Assembly: GCA_964509475.1 (NCBI GenBank)
Contig: CAZDXJ010000033.1
Location: 1 to 27,968, forward strand
Reading direction: 5' to 3'
Origin: CAZDXJ01 sp964509475
GTDB taxonomy: Bacteria; Pseudomonadota; Gammaproteobacteria; Methylococcales; Methylomonadaceae
DNA length: 27,968 nucleotides
Shown piece after piece: positions 7,565-15,718 of the stretch (positions are counted from its first letter, which is position 1; the number at the start of each line of letters is the position of its first letter). Below the pieces are notes generated by a model, which saw nothing but the letters and a program-made list of their open reading frames with translations, did not search any database and was not told the origin of the DNA. Position numbers and translations under genes: made by a program.

Positions 7565-9297
7565 TGCCTTTTCTCCAGATATTGCACCCGAAGCTGTACA
7601 TCACGCCGCCCCCGGTATTCATTGACATCCAGGCTGTAAACCGTATGCAACACGCGCACACCCAACCATTGTTCAACCTGTTGCAGATGAAACGCGATGG
7701 CATCGATCAGCCGATTGCTGAACGGATAACGCAACACCAGTTTGAGATGGTACTGGCCAACAACACGTGCCTGTATGACATCAAACACACCATTGAATAC
7801 CGGTTCGGGAAAGGCCTGTCCCCAAGGCCCTGAGCGGTGCAATAATTCAGCAAACGGAACCGTGATATCCGATTCGGCCAGTTCGCCGTCTGAATAAATG
7901 ACTTGCTGCAAATCCAGCGTTTCCAGTTTTTGGGCCACGATCTCATCAAATACCAATTGAAAAAACGGATAATCGGAGCGTTTGATACTCAACCCCGCTG
8001 CCATCGCATGACCGCCAAATTTCTGTAAAACCTGCGGATGCCGGGCTGCAAGCTCACTCAAAACATCCCGGATATGTAGGCCCGCAATTGATCTTGCCGA
8101 GCCTTTGATCATAGCCGCATCAATCTCTGCCGGAGCAAAGGCAATGACCGGCCGGTGCAGGCGATCCTTGATTCGGGAGGCCAATATACCAATGATGCCT
8201 TCATGCCAGTTTTCATCAAACAAACAAACCCCGGACGGCAGCCGGTTTTGCTCGAAAACGCGCATTTGATTCAATATTTCAAAAGCCTCGTTTTTCATCC
8301 GGCTTTCCAGTTGTTTGCGGGATTGATTCAATTCATCCAGTTGCAAAGCAATCGTTTTCGCCCGTTCTGGATCATCGGTCAATAAACAATGAATACCCAA
8401 AGCCATATCATCCATGCGCCCAGCCGCATTTAACCGGGGACCTATGGCAAAACCCAAATCGGAACTGCCCAACATTTGCCGCTTGCGTCCCGATTGCTCG
8501 ATCAACGCATTGATACCGGCGTGCGCCTGTCCGGCACGGATTCGCAAAAGACCCTGCTGCACCAGAATACGATTGATATAGTCCAGCGGCACCACATCCG
8601 CCACCGTCCCCAAGGCAACCAGATCGAGTAACTGTCCCAGATTGGGTGCTTTTTTATGTTGGAAAAATCCCAATTCCTGCAAACGCGCACGCAAGCCAAT
8701 CAAGACATAAAACATCACCCCAACACCGGCCAATGCGCGGCTGGGAAACGGATCGTCCGGAAGATTGGGATTGACAATGGCATCGGCGGCTGGCAGTTCC
8801 TGGCCCGGCAAATGGTGATCGGTCAACAATACCGTCATACCCGCCTGTTTTGCCGCTGCAACGCCGTCAATACTGGAAATACCGTTATCAACGGTCAGTA
8901 AAATATCCGGTTGCCGGACTTTGGCCAATGCCACAATTTCCGGCGTCAAGCCATAGCCGTATTCAAACCGGTTCGGTACAATAAATTCCGGTTCCATAGC
9001 ACCCAGTAATGACAAGCCCCGAACCGCGACCGCGCAGCTGCTCGCTCCATCCGCATCATAATCGGCTATGATCAGTATTTTCTTTTGCGTTTTGATCGCA
9101 TCGAGCAGATATTCCACCATGTCCGCCATACCCGACAACAAATCGGGCGGCGGCAGTTTTTTCAGGGAAAGTTCGAGCTGGTCAACAGAACAAATGCCAC
9201 GCGCCCGGTAAATTCGTTGCAGAATAGGGTGAATACCTGGCAATTCAGCATTATCCCCCACGGGGCGCTGGATAATTTTTTTATCGCAATCGTGCAT
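7561..9297 (-). CDS. recJ: Single-stranded-DNA-specific exonuclease RecJ
   Basis: RecJ is a 5'-3' single-strand exonuclease of recombination (RecF pathway), mismatch and base-excision repair. The 578-residue length is typical. DHH-domain motifs are present in order: IADYDADGAS (77-86), VDNGISS, LLTDHHLPG (157-165) and LVALGTVADVVPL (226-238). The DHHA1 part carries GSARSIAGLHIRD and FGGHAMAAGL (427-436). All metal-binding Asp/His motifs appear intact. The ATG at 9297 lacks an obvious Shine-Dalgarno sequence. The gene lies 59 bases downstream of thrC on the same strand and overlaps the glycosyltransferase operon that follows, so the whole chain may be one transcript. Confidence 0.96.
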   Translation of the reverse strand: MHDCDKKIIQRPVGDNAELPGIHPILQRIYRARGICSVDQLELSLKKLPPPDLLSGMADMVEYLLDAIKTQKKILIIADYDADGASSCAVAVRGLSLLGAMEPEFIVPNRFEYGYGLTPEIVALAKVRQPDILLTVDNGISSIDGVAAAKQAGMTVLLTDHHLPGQELPAADAIVNPNLPDDPFPSRALAGVGVMFYVLIGLRARLQELGFFQHKKAPNLGQLLDLVALGTVADVVPLDYINRILVQQGLLRIRAGQAHAGINALIEQSGRKRQMLGSSDLGFAIGPRLNAAGRMDDMALGIHCLLTDDPERAKTIALQLDELNQSRKQLESRMKNEAFEILNQMRVFEQNRLPSGVCLFDENWHEGIIGILASRIKDRLHRPVIAFAPAEIDAAMIKGSARSIAGLHIRDVLSELAARHPQVLQKFGGHAMAAGLSIKRSDYPFFQLVFDEIVAQKLETLDLQQVIYSDGELAESDITVPFAELLHRSGPWGQAFPEPVFNGVFDVIQARVVGQYHLKLVLRYPFSNRLIDAIAFHLQQVEQWLGVRVLHTVYSLDVNEYRGRRDVQLRVQYLEKRQ

Positions 9298-9304
9298 GGG
9301 CCAA

Positions 9305-9330
9305 TAGCAAACGAAGGTTAGCGTTTGCTA
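9305..9330. repeat. Inverted repeat between thrC and recJ
   Basis: TAGCAAACG at 9305-9313 and CGTTTGCTA at 9322-9330 form a 9-bp stem with an 8-base loop, directly before the recJ start. On the recJ strand it is not followed by a T-run, so terminator activity is doubtful. It might tune readthrough into recJ or be an operator. Confidence 0.35.
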
Positions 9331-9356
9331 TATTTATAAAAGAACCGAATACCGCA

Positions 9357-10448
9357 TTACATCCGATCCAAAATCGTTCTTTTTACAGAATCCAGATCGG
9401 CATCGATGGTAACCGGTTTGATCTGACATTGTTTAATCGCCGTATCCGGGTCTTTCAGGCCGTTGCCGGTCAAGGTACAAACAATGGTGCTGCCCTCGGG
9501 AATGTGACCGTTTTCAATATCGAACAACGCACCCGCCAATGAAGTCGCCGATGCCGGCTCACAGAACACCCCTTCACAAGAAGCCAACAACTTTTGCGCC
9601 TGTAAAATCTTTTCATCACTGAAACTTCGAAACCAGCCACCGGATTCGCGTTGCGCCGCCCAGGCAAAATCCCAGGATTGCGGATGTCCGATCCGGATCG
9701 CCGTGGCTACGGTTTCCGGATGATCAATCATTTCCCCGGATATAAAAGGCGCCGCTCCCGCCGCCTGATAACCGCACATTACCGGTCGTTTATCGGTAAC
9801 AGCCTCAAGTTCTGGCCTATCGCTGGCATATTCACAATAACCTTTCCAGTAGGCGGTGATATTGCCGGCGTTACCCACCGGCAGGCAATGAAAATCCGGC
9901 GCCCGCCCCAGTTGATCAACAATCTCGAAGGCCGCCGTTTTTTGCCCGTCGATGCGAAACGGGTTGATGGAATTGACGATTGTGACGGGTGCATGTTCCG
10001 CCACCGTCTTGACCAAACGCATTCCGGCATCGAAATTACCCCTTATCTGAATGATATCCGCCCCGTACAACATGGTTTGCGCCAATTTGCCCAAAGCGAT
10101 TTTACCTTCCGGGATAATGACAAACGCCTTGATACCGGCACGCGCGGCATAAGCCGCTGCCGCCGCCGAAGTGTTACCGGTGGATGCGCAAAGGATCGCC
10201 CGGCTGCCCTCTTCCACAGCCTTGCTGACGGCCATGGTCATACCCCGATCCTTAAATGATCCGGTCGGATTAAGGCCTTCAAACTTTACAAAAATCTTTA
10301 CATCCTTGCCGGTTTGTGCAGGCATATTATGCAGCTGAATTAACGGTGTATTGCCTTCACATAAACTGATTACAGGCGTATTTTCATTAACGGGAAGCCG
10401 CTCCCGGTAGGCTTCAATCAAACCGGTATAACGTTTTTTTATGGACAT
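9357..10448 (-). CDS. thrC: Threonine synthase
   Basis: This PLP enzyme converts O-phosphohomoserine to threonine, the last step of threonine synthesis. The 363-residue protein is of the shorter threonine synthase type. It contains LCEGNTPLIQL (29-39), the PLP-lysine motif GSFKDRGM (63-70, Lys66) and the phosphate-binding STGNTSAAAAAYAARAG (89-105). It starts three bases after the hom stop, with AGG overlapping the end of hom, so the two are clearly coupled. No homoserine kinase (thrB) lies in the window; in many gammaproteobacteria it is encoded elsewhere. Confidence 0.95.
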   Translation of the reverse strand: MSIKKRYTGLIEAYRERLPVNENTPVISLCEGNTPLIQLHNMPAQTGKDVKIFVKFEGLNPTGSFKDRGMTMAVSKAVEEGSRAILCASTGNTSAAAAAYAARAGIKAFVIIPEGKIALGKLAQTMLYGADIIQIRGNFDAGMRLVKTVAEHAPVTIVNSINPFRIDGQKTAAFEIVDQLGRAPDFHCLPVGNAGNITAYWKGYCEYASDRPELEAVTDKRPVMCGYQAAGAAPFISGEMIDHPETVATAIRIGHPQSWDFAWAAQRESGGWFRSFSDEKILQAQKLLASCEGVFCEPASATSLAGALFDIENGHIPEGSTIVCTLTGNGLKDPDTAIKQCQIKPVTIDADLDSVKRTILDRM

Positions 10449-10451
10449 TTT

Positions 10452-11762
10452 TTAACCTAAAGTTTCAACGCGAATGCGGCTCACCCGGCCTGTCACCGTG
10501 GACAAATCTTCAATTTGCAAAATAGCGGCATTCATTTCTTTTTCCAGGGTTTTTTGGGTACGCAGAATAACCGGCAACAAGGTTTCACCAGCCACCGGCT
10601 CTTTTTGAATAATGGCTTCGATACTGATGTCATGATCGGCCAGAATGCGGGTAACATCCGCCATAACGCCCGCTTTATCCTGGGCATTCAAACGCAGATA
10701 ATACGCCGTTTCAATTTCCTCTATCGCCAGTACCGGAATATCGGCCAATGCTTCGGCCTGAAAAGCCAGATGCGGCACTCGGTTTTCCGGATCACCGGTC
10801 AATGCCCGCACCACATCGACCACATCGGCAACCACGGCTGAAGCCGTCGGTTCAGCGCCAGCGCCAGCGCCATAATACAAAGTCGGTCCCACCGCATCGC
10901 CTTGTACCAGCACCGCGTTCATGACCCCATCCACATTGGCGATCAAGCGGCGCTCGGGAATCAAGGTCGGATGCACACGTAATTCAATGCCTTTTGCCGT
11001 TTTGCGGGCAATACCCAAATGTTTGATGCGATAACCCAGCTCTTGCGCATAAGCCACATCCGCCCGGGTAATCGCGGTAATACCTTCGGTATAAACCTTG
11101 TCAAATTGCAGCGGAATGCCAAACGCGATGGATGCCAGAATCGTTAATTTATGGCCGGCATCAATCCCCTCCACATCAAAGCTCGGATCGGCTTCCGCAT
11201 AGCCCAGAGCCTGAGCCTCAGCCAACACATCGGCGAAATCACGCCCTTTGTCACGCATTTCGGTCAGGATGAAGTTGCCGGTGCCGTTAATAATACCGGC
11301 CAGCCATTGAATCTGATTGCCGCTCAACCCTTCCCGGATGGCTTTGATAATCGGAATGCCTCCGGCAACAGCCGCTTCAAAGGCAACCATAACCCCCTTG
11401 GCACTGGCTTTGGCAAAAATCTCGTTACCATGCAAGGCAATCAAGGCTTTGTTTGCGGTCACCACAGGCTTGCCGTTTTCGATAGCCTGCAATACCAAAT
11501 CTTTAGCGACCGTATCACCACCAATCAATTCCAGAACAATATCGATTTCCGGATCATTGATAATTTCCGCTGGATTGTCGGTCAGTTCAATAGCCCGGGT
11601 ATCACAAATCCGCTCACGCCCCAGATCACGTGCCGCCGCCCGGCTTACCACAATCGCCCGACCCGCGCGGCGGGCGATTTCATCGGCATTGCGGGTCAGG
11701 ACATTGATCACCCCGCCACCTACGGTACCTAAACCGATAACGCCTATTTTTACTGGTTTCAA
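10452..11762 (-). CDS. hom: Homoserine dehydrogenase
   Basis: This enzyme reduces aspartate semialdehyde to homoserine with NAD(P)H at the branch to threonine and methionine. The 436-residue monofunctional form shows the nucleotide-binding GVIGLGTVGGG (7-17), LAGIINGTGNFIL and the acidic AEADPSFDVEGIDAGHK segment of the substrate site. A C-terminal ACT domain follows from about residue 350 (YYLRLNAQDKAGVMADVT), probably for threonine feedback. It is not fused to aspartokinase. The start codon is TTG, preceded by a strong AGGAG six bases away. It sits 42 bases downstream of the alaC-like gene and is coupled to thrC. Confidence 0.96.
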   Translation of the reverse strand: MKPVKIGVIGLGTVGGGVINVLTRNADEIARRAGRAIVVSRAAARDLGRERICDTRAIELTDNPAEIINDPEIDIVLELIGGDTVAKDLVLQAIENGKPVVTANKALIALHGNEIFAKASAKGVMVAFEAAVAGGIPIIKAIREGLSGNQIQWLAGIINGTGNFILTEMRDKGRDFADVLAEAQALGYAEADPSFDVEGIDAGHKLTILASIAFGIPLQFDKVYTEGITAITRADVAYAQELGYRIKHLGIARKTAKGIELRVHPTLIPERRLIANVDGVMNAVLVQGDAVGPTLYYGAGAGAEPTASAVVADVVDVVRALTGDPENRVPHLAFQAEALADIPVLAIEEIETAYYLRLNAQDKAGVMADVTRILADHDISIEAIIQKEPVAGETLLPVILRTQKTLEKEMNAAILQIEDLSTVTGRVSRIRVETLG

Positions 11763-11804
11763 TACAAACTCCTGATGATTTTTCTTATAAAGCCCAGCCC
11801 GTCA

Positions 11805-12989
11805 TTATACAAGCTTGTCTTTCTTTAACATATTGCGAATGCCACGAATCGCTTGCCGGGTCCGGTGCTCGTTTTCAATCAGACTGAAACGGACATGATC
11901 ATCGCCATGTTGACCAAAGCCAATACCCGGAGATACCGCGACCTTGGCGTCGAGCAGCAGCTTTTTGGAGAACTCCAACGAACTCATTGCCTTATATTGC
12001 TCGGGTATCGGCGCCCAGACAAACATCGTCGCTTTGGGTTTCTCGACCGGCCAACCCGCCGACACCAAACCATCGCATAACACATCACGGCGACTTTTGT
12101 ACATCGCGCAAATTTCGGCCACACAATCCTGAGGCCCTTCCAGGGCGGTAATCGCGGCGACCTGAATCGGTGTAAACATGCCATAATCCAGATAAGATTT
12201 GATCCGGGTCAATGCCGCCACCAAGTCCTTGTTGCCACACATAAAACCGACCCGCCAGCCGGGCATGTTATAACTTTTCGACAACGAAAAAAATTCCACA
12301 GCAACATCGGTGGCGCCTTTGACCTGCAAGATCGAAGGCGCCCGATAACCGTCAAAAACAATATCCGCATAGGCGATATCATGCACCACCCAAATATCGT
12401 GTTCTTTGGCAACGTCAATGATTTTTTCAAAAAAATCCAGTTCAACGCATTGCGTGGTCGGATTACCCGGAAAATTCAGAATCAACATTTTCGGCCGGGG
12501 CCAGGAATCGATAATGGCTTTATGCAGCTCATCAAAAAAGTCTACCCCAGGAACCAAAGGCACATGCCGCAAATCCGCGCCGGCGATAACAACCCCATAG
12601 GGATGAATCGGATAAGCCGGATTGGGCACCAACACCACATCCCCAGGTCCCAGTGTGGCCAGGGTCAAATGCGCCAAACCTTCTTTCGATCCAATCGTCA
12701 CGATCGCTTCCGTTTCAGGGTCAAGATCGACATCAAAACGTTTTTTATACCAGCTGCAAATGGCTTTCCGCAGTCTGGGAACACCTTTGGAAACGGAATA
12801 ACGGTGGGTATTGTCCCGTTCCGCGGCTGCAATCATTTTTCTTAAAATATGCTTTGGCGTTGGCTGATCGGGATTGCCCATGCCAAAATCAATAATATCT
12901 TCTCCGGCGGAACGGGCTTTTGCTTTTAATTCATTGACAATATTAAAAACATAAGGCGGTAAACGGCTGATTCGGTGAAACTGTTCCAT
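11805..12989 (-). CDS. alaC: Alanine-type class I/II aminotransferase (AlaC-like)
   Basis: This PLP-dependent aminotransferase has 394 residues. Its N-terminus, with RLPPYVF and DIIDFGMGNPDQPTP, resembles E. coli AlaC (YfdZ), the glutamate-pyruvate transaminase. NFPGNPTTQ (172-180), HDIAYADIVFDGY and the Schiff-base lysine in SLSKSYNMPGWRVGF (235-249, Lys238) are intact. It lies upstream of hom and thrC on the same strand, 42 bases apart, so joint expression is plausible. The exact amino-acid specificity is inferred by family; a diaminopimelate or methionine-pathway aminotransferase is a less likely alternative. Confidence 0.88.
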   Translation of the reverse strand: MEQFHRISRLPPYVFNIVNELKAKARSAGEDIIDFGMGNPDQPTPKHILRKMIAAAERDNTHRYSVSKGVPRLRKAICSWYKKRFDVDLDPETEAIVTIGSKEGLAHLTLATLGPGDVVLVPNPAYPIHPYGVVIAGADLRHVPLVPGVDFFDELHKAIIDSWPRPKMLILNFPGNPTTQCVELDFFEKIIDVAKEHDIWVVHDIAYADIVFDGYRAPSILQVKGATDVAVEFFSLSKSYNMPGWRVGFMCGNKDLVAALTRIKSYLDYGMFTPIQVAAITALEGPQDCVAEICAMYKSRRDVLCDGLVSAGWPVEKPKATMFVWAPIPEQYKAMSSLEFSKKLLLDAKVAVSPGIGFGQHGDDHVRFSLIENEHRTRQAIRGIRNMLKKDKLV

Positions 12990-13103
12990 TGAATACTCAT
13001 TGTCCGGACCTTCCGATCCGTGATAGATTTTAGAAACTGATTAAATTACTGATGTTGCAACGCCATGTCAACTCATCGAAACATAAACCGGCGCTTGCCA
13101 GGC

Positions 13104-14021
13104 TCACTGCACATCGTTGCCATCATGAGTCTCATTGACCACACCATGCGGGACATGCGCGGCTGTGACATGCCTTGCCGCCGATTCACAATGATTTTTC
13201 TGATCATCAAAAAATATATCGGCCCCGAATGCGTCGAGAAATGCACTTTTATCCATGCCACCAAGAAACATCGCTTCATCGATGCGCACACCCCAGGCAC
13301 GCAAGGTTCTGACCACACGTTCATGACTGGGGGCGGCCCGGGCGGTAACCAGAGCGGTGCGTATCGGCGATGAATCCGTCGCAAAACGGGTTTGAATGCG
13401 ATGCAAAGCCGCCAGAAAATCCTTGAAAGGTCCACCCGGCAAGGGTTTTTTGGCATCGTTTGTTTCATTTTCGGTAAACGCAGAAAGTCCCTGTGTCTGG
13501 TAGATACGCTCCGAATCATCGGAAAACAACACGGAATCCCCATCGAAGGCGATGCGTAATTGATCGCTTTGCTGGTTTGCCGTACAACCGGACAGAATGG
13601 TAGCGGCTGCATAACCGGCGTTTAACGCTTTTTTGACATCGTCATTATTAGCCGACAAAAACAGATGAGCACCAAACGCAGGAATATAACCATAGGGCGA
13701 ACGGCCGCTGGTAAAGGCAGCCCGGCTGATATTCAATTCGTGATGGGCAATCGAATTGAATATCCTCAAGCCGGTATCAGCGCTGTTTTGCGATAACAAA
13801 ATAATCTCGACCAGAGGTTGCTGTTCGGCCATCTCGTTGATAGCCAAAAATTTTTTAACCAACCGGAAAGCGAATCCAGGTTCCAATACTTCGTCTTCAT
13901 GCTCTATTTGATAACGGCAAAAAGCCTCCTTGCCCTCGGTTTCAAAAATACGATGGGATTCATCGAGATTGAACAAAGCGCGTGAAGAAATCGCGACAAC
14001 AAGTTTCTTGTTTTGTGACAT
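13104..14021 (-). CDS. Cytosolic 5'-nucleotidase family protein
   Basis: This 305-residue protein resembles the 5'-nucleotidase family that includes the vertebrate cytosolic cN-I enzymes, which dephosphorylate nucleoside monophosphates such as AMP. Recognisable parts are LVVAISSRALFNL near the start, LLSQNSADTGLRIFNSI (75-91), SRAAFTSGRSPYGY and IAFDGDSVLFSDDSE (157-171), where the acidic residues suggest HAD-type metal binding. It starts ten bases after the squalene epoxidase stop on the same strand, so the two are likely one transcript. A metabolic link to sterol synthesis is not obvious. An in-frame TTG at 14024 could add one residue. Family assignment comes from recalled motifs. Confidence 0.82.
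   Translation of the reverse strand: MSQNKKLVVAISSRALFNLDESHRIFETEGKEAFCRYQIEHEDEVLEPGFAFRLVKKFLAINEMAEQQPLVEIILLSQNSADTGLRIFNSIAHHELNISRAAFTSGRSPYGYIPAFGAHLFLSANNDDVKKALNAGYAAATILSGCTANQQSDQLRIAFDGDSVLFSDDSERIYQTQGLSAFTENETNDAKKPLPGGPFKDFLAALHRIQTRFATDSSPIRTALVTARAAPSHERVVRTLRAWGVRIDEAMFLGGMDKSAFLDAFGADIFFDDQKNHCESAARHVTAAHVPHGVVNETHDGNDVQ
13728..13764. repeat. 13-bp perfect inverted repeat inside the nucleotidase gene
   Basis: GATATTCAATTCG at 13728-13740 is mirrored exactly at 13752-13764 with an 11-base loop. It encodes RIFNSIAHHELNIS, a part of the protein that looks conserved, so the symmetry could be chance from codon choice. Confidence 0.4.
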
Positions 14022-14030
14022 CAAACCCGG

Positions 14031-15389
14031 TTATTGACTGATTGAGCCAATTTTGAAAATCGAGGCAAGCGGCATTTCGTTTTTTGCCAGGGGCTTGATA
14101 ATATTGAAGGCATCCAACAAAATTCTTGATGCTTTTGGAAAATTCATCAAACTTTCACGTAACAGATCGATAGCACCCAAAAAGGCCACCGAAAAAAAAC
14201 AGCGAATCAAGGTCTTATGATTCCGGTTCAATCCCGCAAGAATGGAAATGGGGACTTGCGCGTTTTCGCCACCCTTTTTGATATAATTATAAACCGCATG
14301 TTTCAATAATTCATTGGACATCACCCCATAAAGCGCGTTGGCCAAAATATTGACATTGGCATTCATCGGCTGACGTTCCCGGTAATATTTTTCCACATTG
14401 CGATGAATCCGTTCGACATTATTGAAATCAGGCATCGACAACAATAATGTACCCAACAGATGCACATCGGCAAATACCGCCGTCAACCCGCCCCCCGTCA
14501 GGGGATGGCGCATATTGAGCGAATCGCCCAGCATCACCGCGCCTTTTCGGACAATTGGCTTGGCAGCCATGTAATGATTCGGCATGATTTTGAATTTGTC
14601 TTCCTCTACCGCCGCATCATAATAGGATTTGAGAGACTCCGGAATATAAGGCGCTACATTCTTTTGCAAATGCTCGTGAATCGTGGCTTTTTTAGGTGGC
14701 GTTGCACCCGGAAAATCGATCAAGACCCGGGTTTCGCCACTTGCTATCGGATAAGCGATAAAAGGTGTGGGTCCGGAAAGAAACACATGCCCATAATTCG
14801 GATAGGGCAATCGGCAATTTTTCAAAATAATGCCGATGAAATAAGAAGTAACGCTTTTTTTGTTTTTTGTTAAATGCTGCCTGAAATTGGAAAAAAAACC
14901 ATCGCTGGTTATGGTCAGCCTTGCATGTACCGTTTTGATGGCGCCACTGCGTTTTTCCTTGTATTTTACGCCGCTGATAACCCGGTTTTCATCTTCACAC
15001 AGTTCGGTAACCGCACCCTGGATTTGTTCAACGCAATCGTGCTTTAGCGCCTGCTCGCGAATTTTTTGTAAAAACTTGCCATTTCTAAGCCCCACGCCTT
15101 TGATGCCCCCCCCGGATTCACTATAAGGAACGGTAAACCGATCATCACCATTGAGTAGAGCATAACCATAAACATCCTGGGCATCGAACCCGGCCAACAA
15201 ATGCTCCAATCCCATTTTTTTCAATGAGGCAACGGCACCCGGTTGCAACAATTCACCGACAATCCGGTTTTTTTCATTGAAATTCCGGTCAATCAGGGCG
15301 ATTTTAATCCCCTTCGGCGCCAAAAAAGCCGCTATCGTCGCACCTGCCATACCAGCGCCAACGATACATAAATCATATTGTGTATTCAT
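14031..15389 (-). CDS. Squalene epoxidase (squalene monooxygenase)
   Basis: This FAD enzyme oxidises squalene to 2,3-oxidosqualene, the oxygen-dependent entry step of sterol synthesis. The 452-residue protein has the dinucleotide fold CIVGAGMAGATIAAFL (8-23), the squalene-epoxidase signature NRIVGELLQPG (41-51), the middle SDGFFSNFR (162-170) and the GD-type motif VMLGDSLNMRHPLTGGG (285-301). These are the hallmark motifs of eukaryotic SQLE/ERG1. No long N-terminal regulatory region is present, but a C-terminal hydrophobic helical part is kept, so membrane association is likely. It is transcribed divergently from the oxidosqualene cyclase, its direct pathway partner, with a 329-base region between the start codons. 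The 5'-nucleotidase gene follows. Generic UbiH-type monooxygenase is the alternative, but the RIVGELLQPG and NMRHPLTGGG motifs argue against it. Confidence 0.92.
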   Translation of the reverse strand: MNTQYDLCIVGAGMAGATIAAFLAPKGIKIALIDRNFNEKNRIVGELLQPGAVASLKKMGLEHLLAGFDAQDVYGYALLNGDDRFTVPYSESGGGIKGVGLRNGKFLQKIREQALKHDCVEQIQGAVTELCEDENRVISGVKYKEKRSGAIKTVHARLTITSDGFFSNFRQHLTKNKKSVTSYFIGIILKNCRLPYPNYGHVFLSGPTPFIAYPIASGETRVLIDFPGATPPKKATIHEHLQKNVAPYIPESLKSYYDAAVEEDKFKIMPNHYMAAKPIVRKGAVMLGDSLNMRHPLTGGGLTAVFADVHLLGTLLLSMPDFNNVERIHRNVEKYYRERQPMNANVNILANALYGVMSNELLKHAVYNYIKKGGENAQVPISILAGLNRNHKTLIRCFFSVAFLGAIDLLRESLMNFPKASRILLDAFNIIKPLAKNEMPLASIFKIGSISQ

Positions 15390-15718
15390 AGCAAAAATTC
15401 TTTTCTAACGTTCAAGCGAATCAATCGGACAGAACATGTCGATGTTTGACAACTCCCGCATGGATTCTCACAGCTTCCCCTTATTCGCATCCCAACACCT
15501 TTATAATATTATGATATTGCTCAAACCTGTTGCTCACGGCTATACTCAGAATAGACGAAATCAATACAACATCCATTAACACACAAAATAATTATCCTGA
15601 CACATTTAGCGGCTAATCTCTGTCCGCTTTCCCAACCTTTTGGCCCGGTTTTTTTGTATAATGTATACGCAAGCTAAAAACCTGGCTTAACTAATTGATA
15701 AAAAACAATATAATAGAA
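15390..15718. promoter_or_regulatory. Divergent control region of the sterol genes
   Basis: This AT-rich gap separates the start codons of squalene epoxidase and oxidosqualene cyclase and holds no credible gene. TATAAT at 15657-15662 is a candidate -10 for the cyclase, without a convincing -35. A second TATAAT at 15502-15507 lies in an AT-rich patch. A short dyad, TTAGC-G-GCTAA, at 15606-15616 could be an operator. No promoter for the epoxidase could be assigned with confidence. Confidence 0.4.

Noticed and set aside
9651..10259. 202-residue open frame on the plus strand across thrC
   Set aside because: It mirrors the strongly supported thrC coding strand, and its product is Arg-rich with no recognisable domain.
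14031..15389. Ubiquinone-type (UbiH) monooxygenase as identity of the flavoprotein
   Set aside because: RIVGELLQPG and NMRHPLTGGG are squalene-epoxidase signatures, and the gene faces the oxidosqualene cyclase.
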